Below are positions 34,869 through 43,874 of a stretch of DNA of 64,000 bases, one piece after another; within the stretch, counting starts at the first letter, position 1, and each line of letters begins with the position of its first letter. Source of the DNA: Acidobacteriota bacterium. Its GTDB lineage: Bacteria > Acidobacteriota > Blastocatellia > Chloracidobacteriales > JADJPF01. The stretch is from positions 1-64,000 of the forward strand of contig JACQZQ010000077.1 in NCBI GenBank assembly GCA_016213785.1. The letters run 5' to 3'. Under the pieces are notes generated by a model. It was not told where the DNA came from. It saw nothing but the letters and a program-made list of their open reading frames with translations, and made no database searches. A program made the position numbers and the translations under genes.

Positions 34869-36098
34869 ATGGACAAAGACCTAGTATTTTCAAATGTAGC
34901 GGGTTGTACAGATGTAGGAATGGTAAGGGATAATAATGAAGATGCATTTATTATGGCAGATCTTGTTTTAGGCCGCACTTTACCTGATACTTTTCATGTT
35001 AGCCATAAATTAGGAGAAAATTCTTTATTATTTGTAGTCTCAGATGGTGTTGGTGGTTCTAATGGAGGTGAAGTAGCAAGCGACCTAACAGTTTTAGCGA
35101 TTAAGGATGCTTTGCTTCGCTTACCAAAAACTGTTTCCCCTTATGATAGACTAGTTGCAGCAATAGAAGAAGCTAATCATTTAGTTTGGAATGAAAGACA
35201 AAATAGTCCTACACTAAAAAATATGTCTGCTACAGTTGTTGCAGCGCTTATTGAAAGTAACCAAGTTTATATTGCTGAAGTAGGTGACTCAAGAGCTTAT
35301 CTTATCCGTAAGAATAACATTAAACAAGTTACTACAGATCAATCATTTGTGGCTCAGTTAGTAATGAGAGGTATTCTTAAGCCAGAGCAAGCTGTAAAAC
35401 ACCCTCGTCGTAATGTAATTTTGCAATCTGTTGGAAATAAAGAGGCTGTAAAAGTTGCTGTTAGTATGTTTCAGCTACAACGCAATGACATAATAATACT
35501 TTGTACAGATGGATTATCTAATTTAGTTCGTTCAGAGGAAATATTACAGATTTCTAGCTCTTTAAGCCCAGAAAACGCTTGTTGGCGTATGATCCAATTA
35601 GCCAAAGAACGCGGGGGACAAGATAATATAACATTAATCTTAGGCAGGTTTTATGGCGATAGCTTAACTAGCGATGTTTCTGCTAGTAGGCTCACTCAAG
35701 CAGTAAAACCTTTAGCAGTCTATGACCCTGATGAAGTAGTAGAAAAAAGCCATAAACGTACTAAATATTTAGGTAGTGCGTCTATTGTAAGTAAATTATA
35801 TGGCTCAAGCGAGTTTCAACATTTACCTAGACTTACTCCAACAGAGACGCTATCTAATTTTCCTAATGCAAGTATTATTAAGCAAGAATGTAAGATGTTA
35901 ATTGAGCATCTAGATTATTGTTATCAAATACTTGCATTAAAACCTGAGCAAGTTGAACAAGCGGCACAATGGCTAGAGTCTAATGGAATGCAGTATACAA
36001 AACGAGATGTTATGTTAAAACAACTTCAGGAAAATTTAGAGCAACTTAAAAAAGTAACTGATACCATAGCTCAACTACGTAAAGAATGGGACAGATAG
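34869..36098 (+). CDS. PP2C-type serine/threonine protein phosphatase
   Basis: Residues about 10-255 form a full PP2C domain: DVGMVRDNNEDAFI, VVSDGVGGSNGG, CTDGLSNL and GGQDNITLI hold the metal-binding aspartates. It removes phosphate from Ser/Thr of proteins phosphorylated by Hanks-type kinases. The C-terminal 150 residues are an unrecognised linker plus a helical segment (QLQENLEQLKKVTDTIAQLR) that may form a coiled coil. The tracked GTG start is five codons upstream and part of the ribosome site; GGGAGGAAATAAA-ATG sets the true start. No kinase gene is next to it. The 34592-34868 spacer shows no feature. Confidence 0.92.
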   Translation: MDKDLVFSNVAGCTDVGMVRDNNEDAFIMADLVLGRTLPDTFHVSHKLGENSLLFVVSDGVGGSNGGEVASDLTVLAIKDALLRLPKTVSPYDRLVAAIEEANHLVWNERQNSPTLKNMSATVVAALIESNQVYIAEVGDSRAYLIRKNNIKQVTTDQSFVAQLVMRGILKPEQAVKHPRRNVILQSVGNKEAVKVAVSMFQLQRNDIIILCTDGLSNLVRSEEILQISSSLSPENACWRMIQLAKERGGQDNITLILGRFYGDSLTSDVSASRLTQAVKPLAVYDPDEVVEKSHKRTKYLGSASIVSKLYGSSEFQHLPRLTPTETLSNFPNASIIKQECKMLIEHLDYCYQILALKPEQVEQAAQWLESNGMQYTKRDVMLKQLQENLEQLKKVTDTIAQLRKEWDR

Positions 36099-36140
36099 CA
36101 TCTATAAATTTTATAAAAGAAATGTTTTCACATAATCGCT

Positions 36141-36175
36141 AAAAAATAGGCTAGAATAACTCCTAGCCTATTTTT
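36141..36175. terminator. Bidirectional intrinsic terminator
   Basis: The AAAAAATAGGCTAG stem pairs with CTAGCCTATTTTT across an 8-base loop. It lies between the convergent PP2C phosphatase and glpX genes and has A/T runs on both sides. Confidence 0.88.
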
Positions 36176-36258
36176 AACTTTATTTTCTACAACTATTAGT
36201 TTTAGTTGCTTATGATAGGTATAAGAAATAAGGCTTAGCGCCATACTTAAATTATTAA

Positions 36259-37296
36259 TTAAAATCTGACAACTACATCTGGGGCTTGGTTTAATTTAAT
36301 ACTATCAATAAATCTTACATAATGAGGCAAAGTAGTCATAATTAAGGATTGTGTTCTAATCCCATCACCAAAAAATCTAACACCTTTAAGCATATTACCG
36401 CTAGTAACACCAGCAGCGGCAAAGATAATATTTTTTCCTGGGGCTAAGTCATTTGTTGTATAAACTTTTTTAGGGTCTTGAATACCCATTGATTTCATTC
36501 TTTCAATAGTTTGGTTATCGTCAGTAACTTTGTCTAGATCTTCTTGGGCTAGTTGATCTTTAAGTACAAAGCGAGCTTGTATTTCACCATTTAAGCAACG
36601 CATTGCAGCCGCAGTTAATACACCCTCTGGAGCACCACCAATACCCATAACGGCATGAACGCCTGAGCCAGCTACTGCCGCGCTTATACCAGCAGATAAA
36701 TCACCATCTCCTATAAGCTGAATTCTAGCACCTGCTGCTCTAATATCTTCCATTAGCTTTTGGTGTCTTGGTCTATCTAGCACAATGACTACTAAATCTG
36801 TAACATCACGATTTAATCGACGAGCAATAATTTTTAGGTTTTCTTTTACTGGAGCATCAATATCAACATGTCCTTTTGCAGCAGGCCCAACTACAAGCTT
36901 ATTCATATACATATCTGGGGCATTAAGTAAACCTCCTCGCTCAGCAGCAGCAAGAACAGCAATAGAATTTGGTGCACCTGTTGCACAAAGATTTGTTCCT
37001 TCTAAAGGATCAACTGCAATATCAACCTCTGGATATTCTTCAGGATTAGTTGAGTCAAAATCTTTTCCAACTTTTTCACCAATATAAAGCATTGGTGCTT
37101 TATCTCTCTCACCTTCACCTATAACAATTTCTCCTCGAATTGGTACATTTTTTAATTCCTCACGCATTTTTTCTACGGCTACTTTATCAGAGTATTTTCG
37201 TTTCCCCTGTCCCATAGTTCTTGCAGCAGCAATAGCAGCAGCCTCAACTACATGCAGAAAATCTAATGACAACTCATGTCCCATAGTTCGCGGCAT
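36259..37296 (-). CDS. glpX: Class II fructose-1,6-bisphosphatase
   Basis: GlpX dephosphorylates fructose-1,6-bisphosphate in gluconeogenesis and the pentose pathways. The 345-residue protein has the class II signatures [13 protein letters not shown] (metal and phosphate binding), GEGERDKAP and GDGDLSAGI, and the length is usual. The ORF begins [14 protein letters not shown]; an internal Met at position 5 is possible. Transketolase and glycerol kinase genes elsewhere in the window touch the same sugar-phosphate pool but are not in one operon with it. Confidence 0.95.
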   Translation of the reverse strand: MPRTMGHELSLDFLHVVEAAAIAAARTMGQGKRKYSDKVAVEKMREELKNVPIRGEIVIGEGERDKAPMLYIGEKVGKDFDSTNPEEYPEVDIAVDPLEGTNLCATGAPNSIAVLAAAERGGLLNAPDMYMNKLVVGPAAKGHVDIDAPVKENLKIIARRLNRDVTDLVVIVLDRPRHQKLMEDIRAAGARIQLIGDGDLSAGISAAVAGSGVHAVMGIGGAPEGVLTAAAMRCLNGEIQARFVLKDQLAQEDLDKVTDDNQTIERMKSMGIQDPKKVYTTNDLAPGKNIIFAAAGVTSGNMLKGVRFFGDGIRTQSLIMTTLPHYVRFIDSIKLNQAPDVVVRF

Positions 37297-37412
37297 AAGT
37301 AATGTTCCTCTCTTATAATGAATTTAAATTATTTGATTTTTCGGTATTGGATAACTTCTTATCCGATAGATTAGGAAATTTTGCAAGCCTTTTTTCTAGA
37401 CCTACCTAATTA

Positions 37413-37445
37413 AAAGCTAACTGAAAGCTAATTGAAAGCTAATTG
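37413..37445. repeat. Three 11 bp direct repeats
   Basis: AAAGCTAACTG is followed by AAAGCTAATTG twice, a tandem array with one changed base, in the spacer between glpX and waaA. Its function is unknown. Confidence 0.7.
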
Positions 37446-37465
37446 AGAATAAGACCTCTAAGCGC

Positions 37466-38815
37466 TTATTTAGCGCCTATTAGTAATTGGCAGATGATTT
37501 TAATATGTTGATCTAATGCGCCCCGGTTATTTTCAATAACTTGATAAGCTTGTTTGCCTAGCTGACTACAAATATCATTATTTTCTAATAAATAAATAAA
37601 TTTCTCTGCTAGCGTATTTATAAGCTCTTCTTTTTCTAATATAGGAAGTTGAACTAGAGCTTGAGCAGATAGAAAGTCTGTAGCAATTTTCTGAAAATTA
37701 TTCATATAAGGGCCTGTAATAATCGCTCTTTTATAAAGGGCTGGTTCTAAAATATTATGCCCTCCATAAGGAACAAGACTTCCTCCAACAAAAACTACTT
37801 GCCCATAACGATAAATTGCTGCTAATTCCCCAATGCTATCTAATAAAATTATCCTCTCAGCCTTGTTATTGCTAACACCATTATTAGTAAAACTATTATC
37901 AGACGAAATTTTAGATCTACGAATAAAAATTAGATCATTTTTTACAAGTAAATTTGCAACTTCATCAAAGCGTTCTGGGCGGCGAGGTGCAATTAAAAGT
38001 CTAGTATTAGATAAATTTGTTTTTTTTATGGTTTGAAGATAAGCGGCTATTAATATTTCTTCTTCTCCTGGAGTAGTACTACCTGCAAGTATTAATGGAG
38101 AGTTTTTTTCTAAGTGAAGTTTTTTTCCTAAATCTAAAGCAAGTTTATCTAAGCGATCGGCTTGAGAAGACATTCCTAAATCATATTTAATATTTCCACA
38201 AATCTTAACTTTTTCTTCTTTTGCACCTAGGGCTAAGATTCTATCGGCATCTTGGCTAGATTGCATCATAAAGCAAGTAACAGAATCTAAAACACTTTTT
38301 AGTAAGAATTTTATTTTGTTATACCTAGAAAATGATTTATCAGAAATACGACCATTGGCAATAAATAAAGGGATTTTTTTTTCTTTTGCAAGACGAAAGA
38401 AATTCGGCCAAATTTCTGTCTCCATTATTACAATAGCTTTAGGTTCAAGTTGCTTAAGAAATCTGTTTACAGAAAAAGAAAAATCTAAAGGAAAATAACA
38501 AATGCAAGCAAATTTACTAGCGCGTTCTTGAGCTAGTTTTTGTCCTGTTATTGTTGTTGTAGAAATTATTAATTTATACTCAGGTAAGCTTTTATGGAGT
38601 TTTTCAATTAAAGGCTCTGCGGCTACAAATTCCCCTACGGAAACGCAATGAATAAGGATTTTTGGTTGTGGAAAAGAAGCATTGTCTATTTGGCGAAACC
38701 CTAATCTAGTAGATAGATTAGCTAAATATTTTTTATAAACTATAGCCTGATAAAGAAGGTAAGGTGCAGCTAGTATTAAAACTAGTAAGAGAGCTAAATT
38801 ATATAAAATATACAT
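37466..38815 (-). CDS. waaA: 3-deoxy-D-manno-octulosonic acid (Kdo) transferase
   Basis: WaaA adds Kdo to the lipid A precursor at the inner membrane, so the cell makes LPS. The protein is 449 residues with an N-terminal membrane anchor (about 1-22). The family motif HCVSVGEFVAAEPLI, the conserved METEIWPN, LAGSTTPGEEE and GGHNILEPALYK (nucleotide-sugar binding) are all visible. It follows efp by 42 bases on the same strand and may be cotranscribed. The number of Kdo residues added cannot be told from sequence. Confidence 0.94.
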   Translation of the reverse strand: MYILYNLALLLVLILAAPYLLYQAIVYKKYLANLSTRLGFRQIDNASFPQPKILIHCVSVGEFVAAEPLIEKLHKSLPEYKLIISTTTITGQKLAQERASKFACICYFPLDFSFSVNRFLKQLEPKAIVIMETEIWPNFFRLAKEKKIPLFIANGRISDKSFSRYNKIKFLLKSVLDSVTCFMMQSSQDADRILALGAKEEKVKICGNIKYDLGMSSQADRLDKLALDLGKKLHLEKNSPLILAGSTTPGEEEILIAAYLQTIKKTNLSNTRLLIAPRRPERFDEVANLLVKNDLIFIRRSKISSDNSFTNNGVSNNKAERIILLDSIGELAAIYRYGQVVFVGGSLVPYGGHNILEPALYKRAIITGPYMNNFQKIATDFLSAQALVQLPILEKEELINTLAEKFIYLLENNDICSQLGKQAYQVIENNRGALDQHIKIICQLLIGAK

Positions 38816-38857
38816 AAGAAGATATTATAATACTAGCTGCAAATGACTGATAAATGA

Positions 38858-39418
38858 CTATTTATTAACACGTTCCATATATTTATTTTCTGCTGTATCA
38901 ATACGAACAAGATCGCCTTCACGAACAAAAGGAGGAACTTGAACAGCTAAACCTGTTTCTAGTTTAGCAGGTTTATTTGAGTTACTAGCAGTAGCGCCTT
39001 TTAATTCTGGCTCTGTTTCTACCACTTTAAGTGTAACCGAAGAAGGAAGTTGGATTCCTATAGGCTTACTATCATAAAATTCTACTTGAATAGTTAAGTC
39101 AGGAATTAAGTAATATGTCCCATCACCTAAGGCTTCATCATCTAGCTCTATTTGTTCATAATTTTCTTCATTCATAAAGTAATGGGTGTTATTATCGCTA
39201 TAAAGATACTTAAACATATGTTGTTCAAGTGTTGCGCGATCAACATCTTCAGTAGCACTAAAACGGGTTTCTAAAGAAGCCCCTGTAAGAATATTACGTA
39301 ATTTAGTTTGCATCATTGCACGTAAATTTCCTGGGGTATGGTGACGTGCATCCATAACACGATGTGGCACGCCATTAAAAAGAATAATCATCCCACGTCG
39401 AATTAAATTCGCTCTCAT
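38858..39418 (-). CDS. efp: Elongation factor P with Asn at the modified-tip position
   Basis: EF-P rescues ribosomes stalled at polyproline. The three-domain protein aligns over its full length. I start at ATG (MRANLIRRGMII), with AAGGAG about ten bases before, rather than at the tracked TTG; this gives 186 residues. In E. coli the tip reads PGKGQA with Lys34 beta-lysylated. Here the aligned segment is PGNLRA, so the tip residue is Asn, neither Lys nor the rhamnosylated Arg, although an Arg follows two residues later. C-terminal motifs (VPPFVREGDLVRIDT) are normal. No modification enzyme gene is nearby. Confidence 0.92.
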   Translation of the reverse strand: MRANLIRRGMIILFNGVPHRVMDARHHTPGNLRAMMQTKLRNILTGASLETRFSATEDVDRATLEQHMFKYLYSDNNTHYFMNEENYEQIELDDEALGDGTYYLIPDLTIQVEFYDSKPIGIQLPSSVTLKVVETEPELKGATASNSNKPAKLETGLAVQVPPFVREGDLVRIDTAENKYMERVNK

Positions 39419-39639
39419 TGAAGTACTTTCTCCTTGCTTGCACAATCAAAGCTTTTAGAAACTTTTAATAGTCCTTTAATTTATCTTAAATACTATTACT
39501 AGCTTCTACTAATCAAAATGCAATAAATAAATAATAGTTAATTGGTTAATTAATAATTTTTTGCAAAAATAAGAAAGAAAATATGCCTTTTCTGCAAAAC
39601 GCTATAGACTACTAGAAATGTTTTTAGTGGTCAAGTTAG

Positions 39640-39960
39640 GTAAGCAATTATAGGGTCATTCAGTTCTCTTAACCACGTAGCGGCTGTATAATTTTAGCCC
39701 TGGGCATAAGCCCTAGATTATCAGATAATTAGCCTTTAGAGCTGTGTAGTAACGGCATAATAAATACCTAATCTAAATTATTGTGTCGTCGCTAAACGAC
39801 TCTAAAATTAACTTATTATATTTCCATGGTTTAGGTCATTAGTTACAATTATGTCGTGCCTTCGGCACTTTAAGATTTCCGAGAACTAAAAGACACTTCT
39901 GTCCCTATTTTAACTTACAGACTTTTAAACAGTCCTGTAGGCAGTTATCATAACTTGCCT
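39640..39960. repeat. Cluster of REP-like palindromes upstream of glpK
   Basis: This 605-base gap (39446-40050) has no convincing ORF but several short GC-richer hairpins: GGGC-ATAA-GCCC within 39696-39717, GTCG-CTAAA-CGAC near 39788, GTGCC-TTC-GGCAC at 39856-39868, and GGCAGTTAT/ATAACTTGCC at 39940-39959. Units spelled like AGCCCTGGGCATAAGCCC and CCACGTAGCGG recall REP families of other soil bacteria. They look partly decayed. The last hairpin, 90 bases before glpK, could belong to its leader. Confidence 0.55.
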
Positions 39961-40050
39961 TTATTGGTAATACAGAGTTAGACTTTTCCCTATTTGTTAT
40001 CAAAAATTCTCTTTATCAACCAATTATTTCCTTAATTTAGGTATAAGTTT

Positions 40051-41562
40051 ATGGATCAATATATTCTTGCACTTGACCAAGGCACAACTAGCTCACGTGC
40101 TGTTATTTTCAATAAAAAAGCTGATATTATCTCAATTGTCCAACAGCCTTTTTCTCAACATTATCCACAACCTAGTTGGGTTGAACATGACGCTATGGAA
40201 ATCTGGGCAACACAGCTAGGATCAGCACAAATGGCTATTGCTAAAGCAAATATCTCGCCTACTCAAATTGCTGCTATAGGAATTACAAATCAACGTGAAA
40301 CAGTAGTTTTATGGGATAGAGAGACTGGAATGCCTTTACATAATGCTATTGTTTGGCAATGTAGACGTACAGCAAGTTTTTGTGACGAATTGCGTTTACA
40401 AGGACATGAAGAGCTTATCCAGAAAAAAACAGGGCTTTTGATAGATGCTTACTTTAGTGCTAGTAAAATTCGCTGGTTACTAGATAATGTCCCTGGTGCC
40501 AGGGAACAAGCAAAAGAAGGAAAACTAGCTGTGGGAACTATAGATAGCTGGCTGATTTGGCGACTCTCTCAAGGAAAACTACATGTTACTGACCCATCAA
40601 ATGCTAGTAGAACAATGCTCTTTAATATCCATAATATGGTTTGGGATGACGAGTTACTTGATTTATTTGATATTCCCCACTTGATATTACCTAAAGTAGT
40701 TCCATCTAGCGCAATTGTTGGAGAAACGGCTGTAGAGGTTTTAGGAGCAAGTATTGCGATTGCTGGAATTGCAGGAGATCAGCAAGCAGCGCTTTTTGGA
40801 CAAGGGTGTTTAAGTCGAGGACAGGCAAAAAATACTTATGGTACTGGTTGTTTTATGCTCTTAAATACAGGAGATGAGCCTATTAAATCTACTCAAAAGC
40901 TATTAACTACAGTTGCTTGGCAAATTGCTGGTCAAAAGCCTCAATATGCTTTAGAAGGGTCTGTTTTTATTGCTGGTGCAGCAATTCAATGGTTAAGAGA
41001 TGAAATGCAGATTATTAACTCAGCAGCAGAATCAGAGGTTCTAGCATCTTCTGTGGCCGATACAGGGGGGGTTTTTGTTGTTCCTGCTTTTGTTGGGCTG
41101 GGTGCACCTTATTGGGATCAATACGCTAGAGGTATAATAATTGGAATTACTCGTGGAACAAACCGTGCTCATATTGCTAGAGCAACGCTTGAATCAATAG
41201 CTTATCAGACATGTGATTTAGTAAAAGCTTTATGTGTTGATGCTAATTGTAAAGTTAAAGAATTAAGAGTAGATGGAGGAGCAACTTCTAATAATCTTCT
41301 TTTACAAATACAGGCAGATATTTTAGGGACTAGAGTAATACGGCCTAAAATGGTAGAAAGCACTGTTGCAGGGGCTGCATATTTAGCTGGATTAGCTTGT
41401 AAATACTGGGCTGGCACTGACGAGCTAGCATCATTAATAAGTTCAGAAGCAACTTATTTTGAGCCTAAATTATCTTTGGAAATTCGTGTGGCTAATTATA
41501 AAAAATGGCAACGTGCTGTAAAAAGGGCTTCTAGTTGGGATGTAGCAGAAGATTATAGTTGA
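40051..41562 (+). CDS. glpK: Glycerol kinase
   Basis: GlpK phosphorylates glycerol to glycerol-3-phosphate. The 503-residue length is typical. The FGGY-family signatures are present: [13 protein letters not shown] (phosphate 1), [14 protein letters not shown] and WQCRRTA (glycerol binding), [13 protein letters not shown], and [19 protein letters not shown]. The substrate Asp is in [15 protein letters not shown]. No glycerol facilitator or dehydrogenase gene is adjacent. Its stop lies 14 bases before the RNase Z start, so the two are probably in one transcript. Confidence 0.96.
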   Translation: MDQYILALDQGTTSSRAVIFNKKADIISIVQQPFSQHYPQPSWVEHDAMEIWATQLGSAQMAIAKANISPTQIAAIGITNQRETVVLWDRETGMPLHNAIVWQCRRTASFCDELRLQGHEELIQKKTGLLIDAYFSASKIRWLLDNVPGAREQAKEGKLAVGTIDSWLIWRLSQGKLHVTDPSNASRTMLFNIHNMVWDDELLDLFDIPHLILPKVVPSSAIVGETAVEVLGASIAIAGIAGDQQAALFGQGCLSRGQAKNTYGTGCFMLLNTGDEPIKSTQKLLTTVAWQIAGQKPQYALEGSVFIAGAAIQWLRDEMQIINSAAESEVLASSVADTGGVFVVPAFVGLGAPYWDQYARGIIIGITRGTNRAHIARATLESIAYQTCDLVKALCVDANCKVKELRVDGGATSNNLLLQIQADILGTRVIRPKMVESTVAGAAYLAGLACKYWAGTDELASLISSEATYFEPKLSLEIRVANYKKWQRAVKRASSWDVAEDYS

Positions 41563-41576
41563 GGTTATATAAATTT

Positions 41577-42488
41577 ATGAAAGTTATAATGTTAGGAACA
41601 AGTTCAGGCACACCAACTAAAGAGCGTAATGTTTCTTCACTAGCAATTTTTATTAATGGTCATTGGCTATTATTTGACTGTGGTGAAGGAACACAATATA
41701 GGCTTTTACGCGCTCCTGTAAGGCTTGGACAGCTAGATGCTATATTTTTAACTCATGTGCATGGAGATCATATTTTTGGGCTTCCTGGACTTTTAGCTAC
41801 ATTAAGTATGCAGCATCGTCCTAATCCACTTTATGTTTATGGCCCTCGTGGAATTAAAGATTTTATTACAATGAGCTTAAAACTCTCTGTTACTAGGCTA
41901 AGTTATGAATTAAAAATTACTGAAGTTGAAGCAGGGATAGTACGTAAGGCTGACGGATATACGGTTAATTGCCTACCTTTAGATCACCAAGTTTTAGATT
42001 TTGGCTATGCAGTTATTGAAAATGATCATCCTGGAAAATTTGATTTAGAAAAAGCTCGTGCCTTAGGTATTGCTCCAGGGCCGCTTTATGGAAAGTTACA
42101 ATCAGGCCAAGATATTATTTTAGAAGATGGTAGAGAGATTAAAAGTAGCGATATAGTTGGGCTACCTAGAAAAGGACGTAAAGTAGTTTATTGCACAGAC
42201 ACACGTCCTTGTCAAAACAGTGTTGAGCTTGCACGTAATGCTGATTTATTAATTCATGAATCGACTTATGCTGAGGATTTAGCTGAAGAAGCGCCTCCAA
42301 GGGGCCACTCTACAGCTATTCAAGCAGCAACTATTGCAGAAAAAGCCCAAGTAGAAAGACTATTAATTACACATTTTAGCCCACGTTATTTAGATAATAG
42401 TGTTTTACTTAGTGAAGCTCGAAGTATTTTTCCTAATACTGATGCTGCAAGGGATTTTTTAGAAGTAGAAGTTTCTAGAAAAGAGTAA
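41577..42488 (+). CDS. rnz: Ribonuclease Z (tRNA 3'-processing endonuclease)
   Basis: RNase Z cleaves the 3' trailer of tRNA precursors, needed when CCA is not encoded. This fits the tRNA-Lys in this window, which lacks a genomic CCA. The metallo-beta-lactamase zinc motif is THVHGDHIFGLPG; other ligands are in YCTDTRPC, HSTAIQAAT and THFSPRY. The tracked TTG overlaps the glpK stop; I use the ATG (MKVIMLGTSSG), with GAGG 12 bases before it, giving 303 residues. The family identification is firm. Confidence 0.93.
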   Translation: MKVIMLGTSSGTPTKERNVSSLAIFINGHWLLFDCGEGTQYRLLRAPVRLGQLDAIFLTHVHGDHIFGLPGLLATLSMQHRPNPLYVYGPRGIKDFITMSLKLSVTRLSYELKITEVEAGIVRKADGYTVNCLPLDHQVLDFGYAVIENDHPGKFDLEKARALGIAPGPLYGKLQSGQDIILEDGREIKSSDIVGLPRKGRKVVYCTDTRPCQNSVELARNADLLIHESTYAEDLAEEAPPRGHSTAIQAATIAEKAQVERLLITHFSPRYLDNSVLLSEARSIFPNTDAARDFLEVEVSRKE

Positions 42489-42588
42489 AAATGAAACAAA
42501 AACCTTTTTGAGTAGTTATATAATTGAGTCTTGTTTCTGGTAGGTTCTTAACTAAAACAAATAAAACTTTTTACTGAGGATTTAATTT

Positions 42589-43779
42589 ATGTACCGCATA
42601 ACAATTAGACAACTAATTTTGCTTTCTCTTATTTCTGCTCTACTAGCAGGAACATTTGTTGCAGTTTATGACCGTTATGGTAAAAAAGCACTCCCTACAG
42701 CAATTGCTACTTCTGATGAAACAGCATTGAGCGCTACAGAGGGAGAAAAGGCTAAAGCTCAGAAAAATGAGTCAATGTCTTGGGATGAAAAAAACAATAT
42801 AGATGTTTATGAAACTATCAGCCCTGGTGTAGTTAATATCACTAGCACTACTTATGTAGAAGACTTTTGGGGCTTTGAAGCAGACCCACAACAAGGTACG
42901 GGTTCAGGCTCAATTATTGATAAACAAGGACATATTCTTACAAATGTCCATGTTGTTAAAGGTGCTCAAGAATTAACCGTTACGCTTGCAGATAAAACAA
43001 CTTATCCTGCCAAAGTTGTTGGAACAGACCCTGATAATGACCTTGCTGTTATTAAAATAAGCGCTCCAGCAGAAAAATTGCATGTTGTGCCATTAGGGAC
43101 TTCTCAAGAACTGCATATTGGTCAAAAGGTTCTAGCCATTGGTAATCCTTTTGGTTTAGATAGAACTTTAACTAGTGGAATTATTTCTGGGTTAGGTCGC
43201 CCTCTTAAAACAGCAAATGGTCGTACAGTAGATAATGTTATTCAAACAGATGCATCAATTAATCCTGGAAATTCTGGTGGGCCGCTACTTAATTCTAAAG
43301 GTGAAATGATAGGGGTAAACACTGCTATTTATAGCCCTTCTGGCGGTTCGGTAGGAATTGGGTTTGCTGTTCCAGTAGATATTGCTAAACGTATTATCCC
43401 AGAGTTAATTAACTATGGACAAGTTCTAAGACCTTGGTTAGGAATTGGAACTAGAACTATCACGCCTCAGCTTGCTAGTGCTGTTGATATGGGAGTTAAA
43501 GAGGGTTTGATTATTACAGGAACTCTTCCTGAAGGCCCAGCAGGACGTGCTGGAATTAAAGGAAGCACAAATGTAACTCGTAAAGGTAATCGCTATTATT
43601 TAGAAGCAGATGTATTAACTAAAGTAGGTGATACCCGTGTTAAAAGCGAAGAAGACCTTTATCGTGCGCTAAATAATTATAAACCTACTGATACAATACA
43701 GGTAGAAATATATCGTAATGGTCAACCTATGAATATAAGTGTAAAACTTGAACCAAGACCTAAACTTTATAACCGTTAA
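42589..43779 (+). CDS. HtrA/Deg-family periplasmic serine protease
   Basis: The 396-residue protein has an N-terminal membrane anchor or signal (about 8-25). A trypsin-like domain holds the triad His (LTNVHVVKG), Asp (DPDNDLAVIKI) and Ser (NPGNSGGPLLN). One PDZ domain (about 280-390; RPWLGIGTRTITPQ, VLTKVGDTRVKSEEDLYRAL) follows. It degrades or refolds damaged envelope proteins and is expected to face the periplasm. A single PDZ domain makes it DegS-like in layout, but general Deg proteases of many phyla look the same. A strong terminator follows. Confidence 0.93.
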   Translation: MYRITIRQLILLSLISALLAGTFVAVYDRYGKKALPTAIATSDETALSATEGEKAKAQKNESMSWDEKNNIDVYETISPGVVNITSTTYVEDFWGFEADPQQGTGSGSIIDKQGHILTNVHVVKGAQELTVTLADKTTYPAKVVGTDPDNDLAVIKISAPAEKLHVVPLGTSQELHIGQKVLAIGNPFGLDRTLTSGIISGLGRPLKTANGRTVDNVIQTDASINPGNSGGPLLNSKGEMIGVNTAIYSPSGGSVGIGFAVPVDIAKRIIPELINYGQVLRPWLGIGTRTITPQLASAVDMGVKEGLIITGTLPEGPAGRAGIKGSTNVTRKGNRYYLEADVLTKVGDTRVKSEEDLYRALNNYKPTDTIQVEIYRNGQPMNISVKLEPRPKLYNR

Positions 43780-43818
43780 ATAATCGCTAAGTCAAACCTT
43801 AAACCTTTTTTAGTCATA

Positions 43819-43858
43819 AAAAAATTAGGCTACCCAAATTTGGGTAGCCTAATTTTTT
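43819..43858. terminator. Perfect 20 bp-stem bidirectional terminator
   Basis: AAAAAATTAGGCTACCCAAA is directly followed by its exact reverse complement, with A and T runs at the ends. It lies between the convergent protease and transketolase genes. Confidence 0.92.
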
Positions 43859-43874
43859 GTATACTAACTAATAG

